From assembly GCA_029782225.1 (NCBI GenBank), contig JAKOVF010000192.1, positions 1-36,854 of the forward strand: DNA of 36,854 bases, in the 5' to 3' direction. This document shows positions 8,282 to 16,616 of this stretch, in pieces. The notes under the pieces are model-generated. The model was not told the DNA's origin and did not search any database. It saw nothing but the letters and a program-made list of their open reading frames with translations. The DNA is from Chloroflexota bacterium (lineage in GTDB: Bacteria; Chloroflexota; Anaerolineae; Anaerolineales; Villigracilaceae). The stretch's first letter is position 1; every line of letters begins with the position of its first letter. The position numbers were made by a program, and so were the translations under genes.

Positions 8282-8911
8282 ATGTCGAAACGAACAATCC
8301 CCATCCTTCTGGCCCTCGCCGTTCTGCTGGCGGCATGCGGCCCGAAGGCCACCCCAACGATGAATCCCGCGGACGTGCAAGGCACTGCCGTTGCCGCGGC
8401 CTGGACCATGGTTGCTGAGACTCAGGCAGCGATCCCCAGCGCAACTCCCATGCCCCCGACTGATACGCCGAGCCCGACACCACTACCAACATTTACGCAG
8501 GCAGTTTCGCTTCCGACCCTGCCAACCGTTGCTGCCTTTTTCCCCACAGCCACGCCGCTGAATACGTCAGGAAACGCAAATAGTTGTCTGGTTCCATTGA
8601 GCGTTGGAGAGGCTGGTCCGACCGTGCGAGTCAGAATTGAGAACGAAACCGGCGGAACCATTTACAGTATCTCTTTGAATTTGTATGAAAAGAATGATTT
8701 CGGCCAGTGTGGTGCTATTACCGTAACCAATATTGCAAAGAACGCAAAGGAAATCGTGGATCTTCCGAAGGGCAAATGGTATGCGTACGCCTGGATCAAC
8801 TACAAGGGCGGTACGAGCGGCACTTCCTCAGGGAGCTTCGAACTGCGTGTTGGGGATGACTTGATCCGCCTGGTGGTTCAGCCAGAGGTGATTACAGCGA
8901 AGGGTCCGTAG
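8282..8911 (+). CDS. Lipoprotein with Pro/Thr linker, related to the preceding gene
   Basis: A 209-residue lipoprotein with lipobox VLLAAC (Cys19), a linker of Pro/Thr/Ala to about residue 95, and a C-terminal beta-domain with two Cys (SCLVP and GQCGA). Phrases such as KGKWYAYAWINYKGG and GSFELRVGDDLIRLVVQ parallel AGHYIVVAWVGG and GSFRLDGNGTLTIRL in the gene before it, so the two are likely paralogues. The ATG at 8282 was chosen over 8270 because GGAG at 8272-8275 is a well-placed ribosome-binding site. Function unknown; the exposed domain might bind a ligand or another envelope component (inference). Confidence 0.83.
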   Translation: MSKRTIPILLALAVLLAACGPKATPTMNPADVQGTAVAAAWTMVAETQAAIPSATPMPPTDTPSPTPLPTFTQAVSLPTLPTVAAFFPTATPLNTSGNANSCLVPLSVGEAGPTVRVRIENETGGTIYSISLNLYEKNDFGQCGAITVTNIAKNAKEIVDLPKGKWYAYAWINYKGGTSGTSSGSFELRVGDDLIRLVVQPEVITAKGP

Positions 8912-8930
8912 GCCATTTGGCGCAGCCCTC

Positions 8931-8964
8931 AAAAAGAAGCCGAAGTTGATTTCGGCTTCTTTTT
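8931..8964. terminator. Bidirectional terminator between the lipoprotein gene and murA
   Basis: A 14-bp perfect stem (8931-8944 with 8951-8964) with a 6-nt loop. The A-run on one arm and T-run on the other make it a terminator for both convergent genes. Confidence 0.9.
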
Positions 8965-8967
8965 TGT

Positions 8968-10248
8968 TTACTCTGCTTCCCTCTTGATTTTCGCGCCAAG
9001 CGCCCGAAGTTTTTCATCCACCTTTTCATAACCTCGTTCAATCTGAACGATATTTCGAATTTTGGAGGTCCCTTTGGCGGCAAGAGTGGCAAGCAGCAGC
9101 GACATGCCCGCACGAATATCCGGGCTTTCCAGCCTTTCGGGATAGAGCTTCGTGGGTCCCTGGACAAGGCATCGATAGGGGTCACAGAGGATAATGCGGG
9201 CGCCCATACCTACCAATTTGTCGGTGAAGTACATTCTGCCTGAGAACATCCAATCGTGAAAGAGGACGGAGCCGCTGGTCTGTGTCGCAACGGTGATCGC
9301 GATACTTACCAGATCCGTTGGAAAGGCGGGCCAGACGTTTGTCTTGATCTCCGGGATCGCACCGTCCAGGTCCGGCACGACCTCCAAGGATTGATCGGAA
9401 GGAACCAGCAGGTTGTTCCCATCAACCTGCCAGTGGACACCGAGTCGATGAAATACCTGTGCGATCATTTCAAGATACTGTACGCCCGCGTTATGAATGA
9501 GTATTTCCCCATGCGTCACGGCCGCGGCGCCTACATAACTGACCACTTCCAATAGATCTGGGCCCACACTAAATTCTCCGCCTTGCAGACGAGGAACTCC
9601 TTTAATATGCAGCGTATTTGACCCGATCCCCTCAATTTGCGCACCGAGGATGTTCAGGAACTGGCAAAGCTCCTGAACATGTGGTTCAGAAGCTGCGTTA
9701 CGAATCACCGAGTTCCCGTGGGCCAGCACGGCCGCCATGACAGCATTCTCCGTCGCGGTCACACTGGCCTCATCCATGAGGATGTCGGCACCGATCAGGC
9801 CGGAGGATTCAAAAAGAAACTCGCGCTCATAAGTCACTTTTGCCCCGAGAGCCCGCAGTGCAATGATATGAGTGTCCAGACGGCGGCGTCCGATCACATC
9901 CCCACCCGGTGGAGGCAGGCGCAGATTGCCGGCCCGCGCCAGGACCGGCCCGGCGATCAGGATCGAAGCCCGGATGCGGCGGCACAGGTCCGGGTCCACG
10001 TGAGAAGCGATCAGTTCCGGGGTCGTGATACGCAAGGTGTTCACGTCCAGTTCTTCCACACGAGCACCAAGGCTTTCGATCAATTTACGCATGTGAAGCA
10101 CATCGCGTATCTGAGGCACGTTCCGAAGGGTTACAGGTTCTTCCGTCAGCAAACAGGCGGCAAGCATTGGGAGCGCCGCGTTCTTGTTACCCGCCGGCGT
10201 GACTTCCCCCCGCAAAGGAATTCCGCCTTCAATCACAAATTCTTCCAT
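8968..10248 (-). CDS. murA: UDP-N-acetylglucosamine 1-carboxyvinyltransferase with Cys-to-Asp active site
   Basis: A 426-residue EPSP-synthase-fold enzyme that transfers enolpyruvate from PEP to UDP-GlcNAc, the first committed step of peptidoglycan synthesis. PAGNKNAALP (18-27) and the catalytic loop PPPGGDVIGRRRLDTH are recognisable. In most MurA enzymes the loop reads GGCxIG; here Asp117 (codon 9900-9898) replaces the Cys that fosfomycin alkylates. The same substitution is known in Mycobacterium and Chlamydia MurA, which are active and intrinsically fosfomycin-resistant. The ATG at 10248 was chosen because AGGAGA lies 5 nt upstream and the N-terminus fits the family; a longer read from 10290 would cross the predicted promoter. 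Confidence 0.95.
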   Translation of the reverse strand: MEEFVIEGGIPLRGEVTPAGNKNAALPMLAACLLTEEPVTLRNVPQIRDVLHMRKLIESLGARVEELDVNTLRITTPELIASHVDPDLCRRIRASILIAGPVLARAGNLRLPPPGGDVIGRRRLDTHIIALRALGAKVTYEREFLFESSGLIGADILMDEASVTATENAVMAAVLAHGNSVIRNAASEPHVQELCQFLNILGAQIEGIGSNTLHIKGVPRLQGGEFSVGPDLLEVVSYVGAAAVTHGEILIHNAGVQYLEMIAQVFHRLGVHWQVDGNNLLVPSDQSLEVVPDLDGAIPEIKTNVWPAFPTDLVSIAITVATQTSGSVLFHDWMFSGRMYFTDKLVGMGARIILCDPYRCLVQGPTKLYPERLESPDIRAGMSLLLATLAAKGTSKIRNIVQIERGYEKVDEKLRALGAKIKREAE

Positions 10249-10281
10249 GTTATCTCCTGAGATATCGGAATTGTAAGACAG

Positions 10282-10309
10282 ATTATACAATTATCGGCCA
10301 ACATTACAA
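10282..10309 (-). promoter_or_regulatory. murA promoter
   Basis: On the minus strand TATAAT (10287-10282) with TTGTAA (10309-10304) 16 nt upstream. The predicted start near 10275 gives a short leader carrying the AGGAGA ribosome-binding site of murA. Confidence 0.6.
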
Positions 10310-10358
10310 ATAACTATCATGGGCAGTGCTCGGTAGGCTTTCGCATATAATGGAACGT

Positions 10359-11150
10359 ATGAACGCGCTCCTGTTGATCCCGCTCTTCATAGGACTGGCA
10401 GTTGGCATGGCGGTGAACTATCTTGCCGATGTATTGCCAGACAGCCGAAGGTTTTCGCACCCCACCTGCTCAAAATGTGGAACCCCCTACAAGCTGACAG
10501 ATTATCTGCTACTGAAAGCCTGCAACCACTGCGGGCAGCGGCGCAGCATGCGCGCCTGGGTCGTGCTGATCCTCATGGCGGCCGTTCATATTTATGTCTG
10601 GTTGAATCCACCATCGAAACTGAACTATCTTATTGCCATTCCGTTGACGGGTTATTTAGCTACGGTCTTTGTAATTGACCTTGAGCACCGATTGATTCTT
10701 CACCCAACCAGCATCTTCGGTGCCGTGCTTGGACTTGGAGTCGGGTGGCGGAACTATGGGCTTGGCACTACCCTCCTGGGCGGCCTCGGCGGGTTCCTGA
10801 TCATGTTGGTTTTCTATCTTTTTGGGGTGCTGTTCTCCCGAGTCAGGGCGCGGCGACTCCAGAAAGCCGGAAAGCCCACAGATGAAGAGGAGGCATTAGG
10901 TGCTGGCGATGTGATCCTCGCCGCCATCATTGGATTGATGCTGGGCTGGCCGCTGATCTGGCTTGGCCTGTTAACCGGCATTCTGCTGGGAGGCGCGATT
11001 AGCCTGCTCCTTTTGCTCTGGCTGCTCGTCACACGCCGCTATAAGGAGAATGCGCTGATGGTTTTTGTCCCATACGGGCCATATTTCATCCTCAGTACCT
11101 TTCTTATTCTCTATATGCCCGATTTTATGGCCAGACTGGTACCGGGGTAG
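10359..11150 (+). CDS. Type IV prepilin peptidase (A24 family)
   Basis: A 263-residue polytopic membrane aspartyl protease that cleaves leader peptides of type IV or Flp-type prepilins and may N-methylate them. The N-terminal cytoplasmic loop carries two zinc-type pairs, C37SKC40 and C55NHC58. The catalytic aspartates are D107 (VIDLEHRLI) and D184 in the GxGD motif (GAGDV). About six to seven hydrophobic segments are visible. Two ATGs (10350, 10359) compete. TATAAT at 10346-10351 overlaps the first, so a leaderless start at 10359 seems likely. Its position just before six pseudopilin-like genes suggests it processes some of them (inference). Confidence 0.9.
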   Translation: MNALLLIPLFIGLAVGMAVNYLADVLPDSRRFSHPTCSKCGTPYKLTDYLLLKACNHCGQRRSMRAWVVLILMAAVHIYVWLNPPSKLNYLIAIPLTGYLATVFVIDLEHRLILHPTSIFGAVLGLGVGWRNYGLGTTLLGGLGGFLIMLVFYLFGVLFSRVRARRLQKAGKPTDEEEALGAGDVILAAIIGLMLGWPLIWLGLLTGILLGGAISLLLLLWLLVTRRYKENALMVFVPYGPYFILSTFLILYMPDFMARLVPG

Positions 11151-11277
11151 GATTGCGTGCCTATGCGACTATCCCTAGACTCATAGTAGGAGCCATAGAA
11201 GCCAGCGGAACTATGGTTATAACCGCGTTTTCGGCTTGCCTGACGTGGGACCACAATTCTGCGGCCTCCAAAATCAC

Positions 11278-12402
11278 ATGAAAGCGATTGCTTCAAGAAA
11301 AACCAACAGAACCCGCGGTCAAGCGGTCGTCGAGTTCGCGTTGGTTCTGCCAATCCTGTTGATCCTTCTATATGGAATTATAGAAGTGGCACGCTTGATA
11401 TTCATCTATACCTCGGTCACCAATGCTTCACGGCAGGCCGCCCGGTATGGTGCAACTGCCGGCGAGGGCAATGGAGCGCCTCGATATCTGGATTGTCAGG
11501 GCATCCGGGATGTTGCGGATCAATCTGCATTAATCGTGAACTTTGACGAGGTAAACATCACCTATGATCACGGCACAGACGCCACCGGAAATCAAGTACC
11601 AATTACCGGTGTTGATCCAAGCCCTGACACGAATGCTTGTCCGCTTACCGACTACAACATAAGGAATGGTGACCGCATCATTGTGGAGGTTTCTGCTTCC
11701 TACAGGCCGGTCGTTCCCATCATCCCCATTGATCCAATTGAAATTGTTTCATCCAGCGCGCGCACATTTCTGGTATCTGTTCCAATTGTGGGTTCGGCAG
11801 TTCCCACCGGCTTTGCCCCTGAGACAAGCACCCCCTCAAAAACAGCGAGTCCAACCAGTGTCATTACTCCAACATTCACGCTGACGCTGCCACCGGTTGC
11901 GACGCAGGGCACAATCCTGCCTGCACAGACGCGGCCGCCCGCGCTCACGTTTACGCCCGGTATTCCGACTGAAACTCCACTTCCCACATTTCCGGCGACA
12001 ATCACCCCGACTGCCATCAATTGTACCGGGCTGACCGGTGTCACCCACGGGCCGCTTGGGGTAAACGAAAACTATATGGAGATGAGCATCACGAACAACA
12101 CCGGCCACACACTGGGAACCGCACAGGTGTATGTTGAATGGAATCATGACACAGGACATAAATCGGATCAGGATTCAACCCTTCATCTGATACAGGCCTC
12201 GCTTGCCAATACATTCTGGCGCGGGAATCTGAATGCTCCCTCTGCATACCTGCAAGGCTTCAACCCGCCAATTCCGCAGGGTGACTCGAAGATCCGTTTG
12301 ACCTTCCAGCAGCCATACAACAATATGGATGGAACCGAGCGCATCCTCATCACAATCACAACACCCGGTTGTGTCAATTACCCGATCGATTCAAGAAATT
12401 AG
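11278..12402 (+). CDS. TadE-like pseudopilin with Pro/Thr linker and C-terminal beta-domain
   Basis: A 374-residue protein. The TadE signature RGQAVVEFALVLPILLILLY is followed by a hydrophobic segment and GIIEVARLIFIYTSVTNAS, the usual TadE N-terminal membrane anchor. Residues about 50-185 form an extracytoplasmic region. Residues ~190-260 are a Thr/Pro-rich linker. The last ~110 residues form a separate domain with Ile/Thr/Asn-rich beta strands and an YVEWNHDTGHK stretch. Canonical TadE proteins are about 150-200 residues, so the C-terminal part is an extra module. The ATG at 11278 was chosen because it sits just before the basic stretch. No clear ribosome-binding site is seen. It heads an apparent run of six pilin-like genes. 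Confidence 0.82.
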   Translation: MKAIASRKTNRTRGQAVVEFALVLPILLILLYGIIEVARLIFIYTSVTNASRQAARYGATAGEGNGAPRYLDCQGIRDVADQSALIVNFDEVNITYDHGTDATGNQVPITGVDPSPDTNACPLTDYNIRNGDRIIVEVSASYRPVVPIIPIDPIEIVSSSARTFLVSVPIVGSAVPTGFAPETSTPSKTASPTSVITPTFTLTLPPVATQGTILPAQTRPPALTFTPGIPTETPLPTFPATITPTAINCTGLTGVTHGPLGVNENYMEMSITNNTGHTLGTAQVYVEWNHDTGHKSDQDSTLHLIQASLANTFWRGNLNAPSAYLQGFNPPIPQGDSKIRLTFQQPYNNMDGTERILITITTPGCVNYPIDSRN

Positions 12403-12412
12403 AAAAGAGCCT

Positions 12413-12895
12413 ATGTTGGAGAGCAAAGCGGAGACAAGATCTTTTCATATGGAGCATGCTCAGAGCGTCCTGGAGGTGGCAATCAGTCTGCCGGTGATCA
12501 TACTTCTGCTGGTCGGCACCTTGAACTTCGGCATGGGCATCTTTTCATTCATGATCCTGAGAGATGCCGCGCAGGAGGGCGCGCTGTATGCCTCTTTCGA
12601 TCCCGCCAATAAGGCTGTAATTGAAAGTCGTGCGCGTGGCATCAATCCAGAATCCGTTGGATCGCCTGAGTATTCCCCGATCGATCTGTCTGATAAGGAG
12701 CACGTCAAGGTCAATATAAAGATCATTGGCAGAGCTTGCCAGGGAATCTCGGAGAAAGGTTCGAACAGCGTACAGGTCAGTGTGAGTTACAACTATCCAC
12801 TTTATGTGCCATTCGCGGGCCGGGTTTTCGGATCGAACACGATCCCGCTGTCCGCGTCGGCCACCAATGTCATATTGCAGCCACCATGTCATTGA
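12413..12895 (+). CDS. TadE-like pseudopilin
   Basis: A 160-residue protein with a basic N-terminus, then SVLEVAISLPVIILLLVG and a single hydrophobic segment, matching the TadE-like E-x5-P-hydrophobic pattern. The periplasmic or extracellular part contains one DAAQEGALYAS motif, typical of the region after the TadE anchor, and two Cys that could pair. It lies 10 nt after the previous gene and overlaps the next by 10 nt, so translational coupling is likely. The ATG at 12413 follows an AAAAGAG stretch; upstream extension to 12329 would run into the preceding gene. Confidence 0.82.
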   Translation: MLESKAETRSFHMEHAQSVLEVAISLPVIILLLVGTLNFGMGIFSFMILRDAAQEGALYASFDPANKAVIESRARGINPESVGSPEYSPIDLSDKEHVKVNIKIIGRACQGISEKGSNSVQVSVSYNYPLYVPFAGRVFGSNTIPLSASATNVILQPPCH

Positions 12896-14151
12896 AAGAT
12901 TCTTCCTTCAGATTGCACCTGAACGGGCCAAGTGAACGAGGCCAGGCGATCATCCTGATCGTTTTTGGAATTCTCGGTTTACTTGGCATGGCTGCACTGG
13001 CGATAGATGGTGGAAATGCGTATGTCGATCAGCATCGGGCACAGACCGCGGCGGACGCCACCGCTCTCACAGGAGCGATCACCCGCATCGAAGGCGGGAA
13101 CTGGCGTCAGGCCGCGCTGGATACGGCCAGGGCCAATGGGTATGACAATAACGGTACAACAAACACCGTGGAGCTTAACACCCCACCTGTCAGCGGACCG
13201 TATGAAGGCAACTCTGAATACATACAGGTCATCATCACATCCCATTTGGAGACCTACTTCGGTCCGGTCATAGGCATTCCCCAGGTAACCACTGTGGCTG
13301 TGGCAGTTTCGCAGTCCAAGCCCGCGGTTCTTGGCCCAATGTTTGACGGCTATGCTTTGGTGAGCCTGGCTCCCCACAGTGATTGTGTGAACAAACAGGC
13401 CTTCGTTGTCCACGGCGAGGCAACGATCTCTGTGGAAGGGGGTGGAATTTTCGTAAACTCGGATAACTCAAAATGCGCGTTTACATCTTATGGGAGTGGC
13501 AGTGTCAGAATTAATGACAGCAGCCCCTTCACAATTGTAGGCGGCGCGTCGATTCAGAAACCGCAGCTCCTCACGCCTTTTCCGCCGCAGGTTGGCGGGG
13601 CGCCAATGGCTTATCCGCCGGCTTTCCAGATGCCTAAGATCGGATGCGGCAGCAAGATAGCAGAGGTCAATGAGGAGGATTCCTCTCTTTCGCCTGGAAA
13701 CTGGGATGGAGACTTTCCACCGGAGGGCGTCAACAAGCTCCAGGGAGGCACATATTGCATAGGCGGAAATGTCCTCGTTGACGATGGCCAGACCCTGATC
13801 GGCCACGGAGTGACGCTGGTTGTGGATGGCACATTGAGATTCAGCGGCCGCGCCGACGTTCAGCTCACAGCCCCCAAGAGTGGCAACTTCGCCGGTTTGC
13901 TGATCTACGTTCCACTCGGAAATCGCAGCCGTGTGGTTCTCAACGGCAATGAGGACTCCGAATTCCAGGGAACTATCCTGGCCCCATCAGCAGATGTTCA
14001 CCTGAACGGGAATGGGTCGGCACACGGATTCCGCAGCCAGATCATTGGATACTACATCGATGTGGATGGAACAGACAACATCATTATTCAGTACAGGGAT
14101 GAGCAGAATTATGATGCATTTAAGATGCCGGAGGTGATTCTGAGCCAGTAA
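12886..14151 (+). CDS. TadG-like protein with C-terminal beta-repeat region
   Basis: A 421-residue protein. The N-terminal RGQAIILIVFGILGLLGMAA hydrophobic anchor, followed by AIDGGNAYVDQHRAQTAADA, is the Tad/TadG N-terminal signature. The rest is Gly/Asn/Val-rich with regularly spaced short strands (about residues 200-410: VHGEATISVEGG, GNVLVDDGQTLIG, VVLNGNEDSEFQGTILAPS). This suggests a beta-helix-like exported domain, although no vWA MIDAS motif is visible. The start at 12886 overlaps the upstream stop codon region, supporting coupling. TadG proteins belong to Flp-pilus systems (family knowledge); the role here is inferred. Confidence 0.82.
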   Translation: MSLKDSSFRLHLNGPSERGQAIILIVFGILGLLGMAALAIDGGNAYVDQHRAQTAADATALTGAITRIEGGNWRQAALDTARANGYDNNGTTNTVELNTPPVSGPYEGNSEYIQVIITSHLETYFGPVIGIPQVTTVAVAVSQSKPAVLGPMFDGYALVSLAPHSDCVNKQAFVVHGEATISVEGGGIFVNSDNSKCAFTSYGSGSVRINDSSPFTIVGGASIQKPQLLTPFPPQVGGAPMAYPPAFQMPKIGCGSKIAEVNEEDSSLSPGNWDGDFPPEGVNKLQGGTYCIGGNVLVDDGQTLIGHGVTLVVDGTLRFSGRADVQLTAPKSGNFAGLLIYVPLGNRSRVVLNGNEDSEFQGTILAPSADVHLNGNGSAHGFRSQIIGYYIDVDGTDNIIIQYRDEQNYDAFKMPEVILSQ

Positions 14152-14300
14152 ATATGCCCTATTCGGGCGAATTCGACGCCTTACATTAATGATAACATTG
14201 CAAACAACCTGCAATTGGTTTTTTAATCCTTTCATAGTACACTAGTATTGTCCATAATGTGAAAAAAGCCGGTTTTTTTGTTAGAGAGTCGGTACATCGT

Positions 14301-14960
14301 ATGAAAGACATCATTCGCCATTTTCGAAAATTCATGCCAGGCAGCAAACGCCAGACCAGGGGACAAAGCCTGGTGGAACTCGCAATCACGCTGCCCTTCC
14401 TGATCATCATGTTTTTGGGATTGGTTGAATTCGGCTTCATGTTGAACTATTACATTTCACTGGTGGATGCCACGCGCGAGGCTGCACGCGAATATAGCCA
14501 ATACGATCCGTTCACCTATGATGCGGCTGGAAATAGATCAGGAGATAATATTGACACGTTCTACAAACTTATTCCCAGCTACCTGAGAGGCAAGCTGGAG
14601 CCAACCGATTCAACCGACACCTCGCGTGACATCACACTCGACCCAACTCAGGACAATATTATTGTCTCAGTATTCAGTATCTGCCGCGGCCACGTCGTTG
14701 CGCGCTATCCGACGACCACTTCCACACCGGGTGAATACCGCACGTGGACTACTGATGACGCATCCCGCTTTACCAATGCAAACATCGAGAGCCGCCTGGT
14801 CAGCGACGCCCCGGAAACAGGCGTGCTGGTGGTAGAAGTCTTCTATGATTACCACTATCTACTTGGTTTTTTCGGGACAGGAAACAAGATCACCCTTTAC
14901 TCATACACCATCATGCCGCTCTCGGCAGCAGAGCCAAATGATGCGCAATGTCCCCCGTAG
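14301..14960 (+). CDS. TadE-like pseudopilin
   Basis: A 219-residue protein with a basic N-terminus, RGQSLVELAITLPFLIIMFL and GLVEFGFMLNYYISLVDATREAAREY, a typical TadE anchor. The following ~150 residues are extracytoplasmic and end in a short hydrophobic strand (VEVFYDYHYLLGFF) also seen in TadE family members. The ATG at 14301 was chosen over the GTG at 14259. The 149-nt gap before it may hold its own promoter, but no good -35/-10 pair was found. It lies 27 nt upstream of the next TadG-like gene. Confidence 0.82.
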   Translation: MKDIIRHFRKFMPGSKRQTRGQSLVELAITLPFLIIMFLGLVEFGFMLNYYISLVDATREAAREYSQYDPFTYDAAGNRSGDNIDTFYKLIPSYLRGKLEPTDSTDTSRDITLDPTQDNIIVSVFSICRGHVVARYPTTTSTPGEYRTWTTDDASRFTNANIESRLVSDAPETGVLVVEVFYDYHYLLGFFGTGNKITLYSYTIMPLSAAEPNDAQCPP

Positions 14961-14987
14961 GGAGACTCTGATGGAAGGCACAGCTAA

Positions 14988-16595
14988 ATGAAATACAGAA
15001 ATTACAAACGAACTCCATCCAGGGCCGAACGCGGCCAGGTTATCATTCTCATCGCTTTAGCGGTAGTTGGGTTGATCGCCATCCTTGGACTCATGATGGA
15101 TGGAGGCATTCTCCTGTTAGAGTATGACCGCCTGAAACGCTCCGTTGACGCAGGTGCAATTGCCGCCTCGCTGCAGTTCCGAGAAGGGTATACCATCCAG
15201 GAATTGACCAAGGCAGCAACACAATTGTTGACCTTAAATCAGGTCGCCATCGATCAGACCACGCTGGTAGTGGAGACCTGTGATTCCCTCAAGGCAGAGG
15301 CCAGTCCAGACCCCGCTCTTATGGCGCAGCTTTGCACAGATCCGCCTCGTAAATTGGTATACGTAAAGGCTACTGAGAATGTACAGTTTTCTTTCATGAA
15401 GGTGATTGGGATCAACAGCGCCCCCATTACCACCGATTCTATTGGCGAGGCCGCGTCGGTCGATCTGGTCCTTGTACTCGACGCGTCACAGTCCATGGCA
15501 GCGGAGGGCGGGAACTATCCGACGAATATGTATGATCCAGCCCACTTTGGGGATGTTGACGCGGACGGACACCTGATTTATGGCACTCCTAGCCGTAACG
15601 ATGTGCCCGCCGACGACCCATCGCAGTGCAACCCGACCGACACCTGTCATCCGTTCAAGGAAGTCAAGGATGCGGCTATCGCGTTGGTTAACCGTCTCTA
15701 TTTCCCGTACGATCATGTCGCGGTCGTGACATTCGACAAAGTGCCTCATTTGTGGCAAACACTATCCGACACGAACGGAAAGACTGCCGCGCAGGCTGAG
15801 CAAATGACGGTGGATACAATTAGTGGTTTGACCGTATACCAGCCGCCTGAATGTGATGACCCGCTGAATCCGGCTCAAACCCACTGTCTCGTCTACGATT
15901 CCACCGACGGAACGTTTGTTGGCTTCGAATATCCGATGTGGCGTGCCACTGTTACCGCGGGCAATCCAATCGGCGACCCATCTTCTCGCCCGACCAGCAA
16001 TATTGGCGGAGGTCTGGCCCTGGCTGGCGAAGAATTTGGAGCAGCCCGGGAAAACTCTCTGTGGGTAGTCGTAGCACTGGCAGGCGGCCCGGCCAATACG
16101 GGCTGTACGCACACAACCGATTCCTTCGTCACGGATTGCGATGGGAAGAACATTGCGGCGCAGGGACGCATCTGCCCGGATACAGACTGGGATACAACGA
16201 CAGGTAATCCTTTGTGCCGCGACCCATTGTCGCAAAGCCGCCACCCGGACACCAGCCCCGCCTACGACGGGGACGACTACGCTCGCGACATGGCTGATTG
16301 GCTCTCCAGCCCAAATGATGTGGGAGCGACGGTGTTTACGATCGGACTGGGAGACCTGGTGGTCAATAATCCGGCCGCCGACACGGATGCAGGAGCCGCC
16401 ACAAAGGATTGCGCCAGCGAGAATTATTACAACCAGCCGGGCGCAGCAGGTGAACGGCTGTTATGCTATGTTGCTGAAAAGGCTGGCGGACTTTCGGCCA
16501 ATCATGGCACGTATACGTACGCCCCTGACGCGGACGGCCTTACAAAAATCTTCATTGATATCGCCAGCAATATTGCCATCCGCCTGAGCCAGTAG
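14988..16595 (+). CDS. TadG-like protein with von Willebrand factor A domain
   Basis: A 535-residue protein. RGQVIILIALAVVGLIAILG forms the membrane anchor, followed by LMMDGGILLLEYDRLKRSVDAGA, the Tad N-terminal motif. A vWA domain follows from about residue 158. Its metal-binding MIDAS motif DASQS (D~164) sits in VDLVLVLDASQSM, and the strand and helix KDAAIALVNRLYFPYDHVAVVTFD is typical of vWA. Long Cys- and Asp-rich insertions interrupt the domain (about 180-215 and 280-460). vWA-TadG proteins are exported and may mediate metal-dependent adhesion (inference). Ribosome-binding site GGAAGG precedes the ATG. The gene lies between TadE-like genes. Confidence 0.88.
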   Translation: MKYRNYKRTPSRAERGQVIILIALAVVGLIAILGLMMDGGILLLEYDRLKRSVDAGAIAASLQFREGYTIQELTKAATQLLTLNQVAIDQTTLVVETCDSLKAEASPDPALMAQLCTDPPRKLVYVKATENVQFSFMKVIGINSAPITTDSIGEAASVDLVLVLDASQSMAAEGGNYPTNMYDPAHFGDVDADGHLIYGTPSRNDVPADDPSQCNPTDTCHPFKEVKDAAIALVNRLYFPYDHVAVVTFDKVPHLWQTLSDTNGKTAAQAEQMTVDTISGLTVYQPPECDDPLNPAQTHCLVYDSTDGTFVGFEYPMWRATVTAGNPIGDPSSRPTSNIGGGLALAGEEFGAARENSLWVVVALAGGPANTGCTHTTDSFVTDCDGKNIAAQGRICPDTDWDTTTGNPLCRDPLSQSRHPDTSPAYDGDDYARDMADWLSSPNDVGATVFTIGLGDLVVNNPAADTDAGAATKDCASENYYNQPGAAGERLLCYVAEKAGGLSANHGTYTYAPDADGLTKIFIDIASNIAIRLSQ

Positions 16596-16616
16596 TACAG
16601 GCAGGAGAAAACTACC

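Noticed and set aside
10249..10290. N-terminal extension of MurA to 10290
   Set aside because: It would include the predicted promoter -10 and the ribosome-binding site of the ATG at 10248.
14152..14300. Promoter in the 149-nt gap inside the pseudopilin cluster
   Set aside because: TTGGTT and TAGTAC/TAGTAT are present but with spacers of 14 or 22 nt, so no credible pair.
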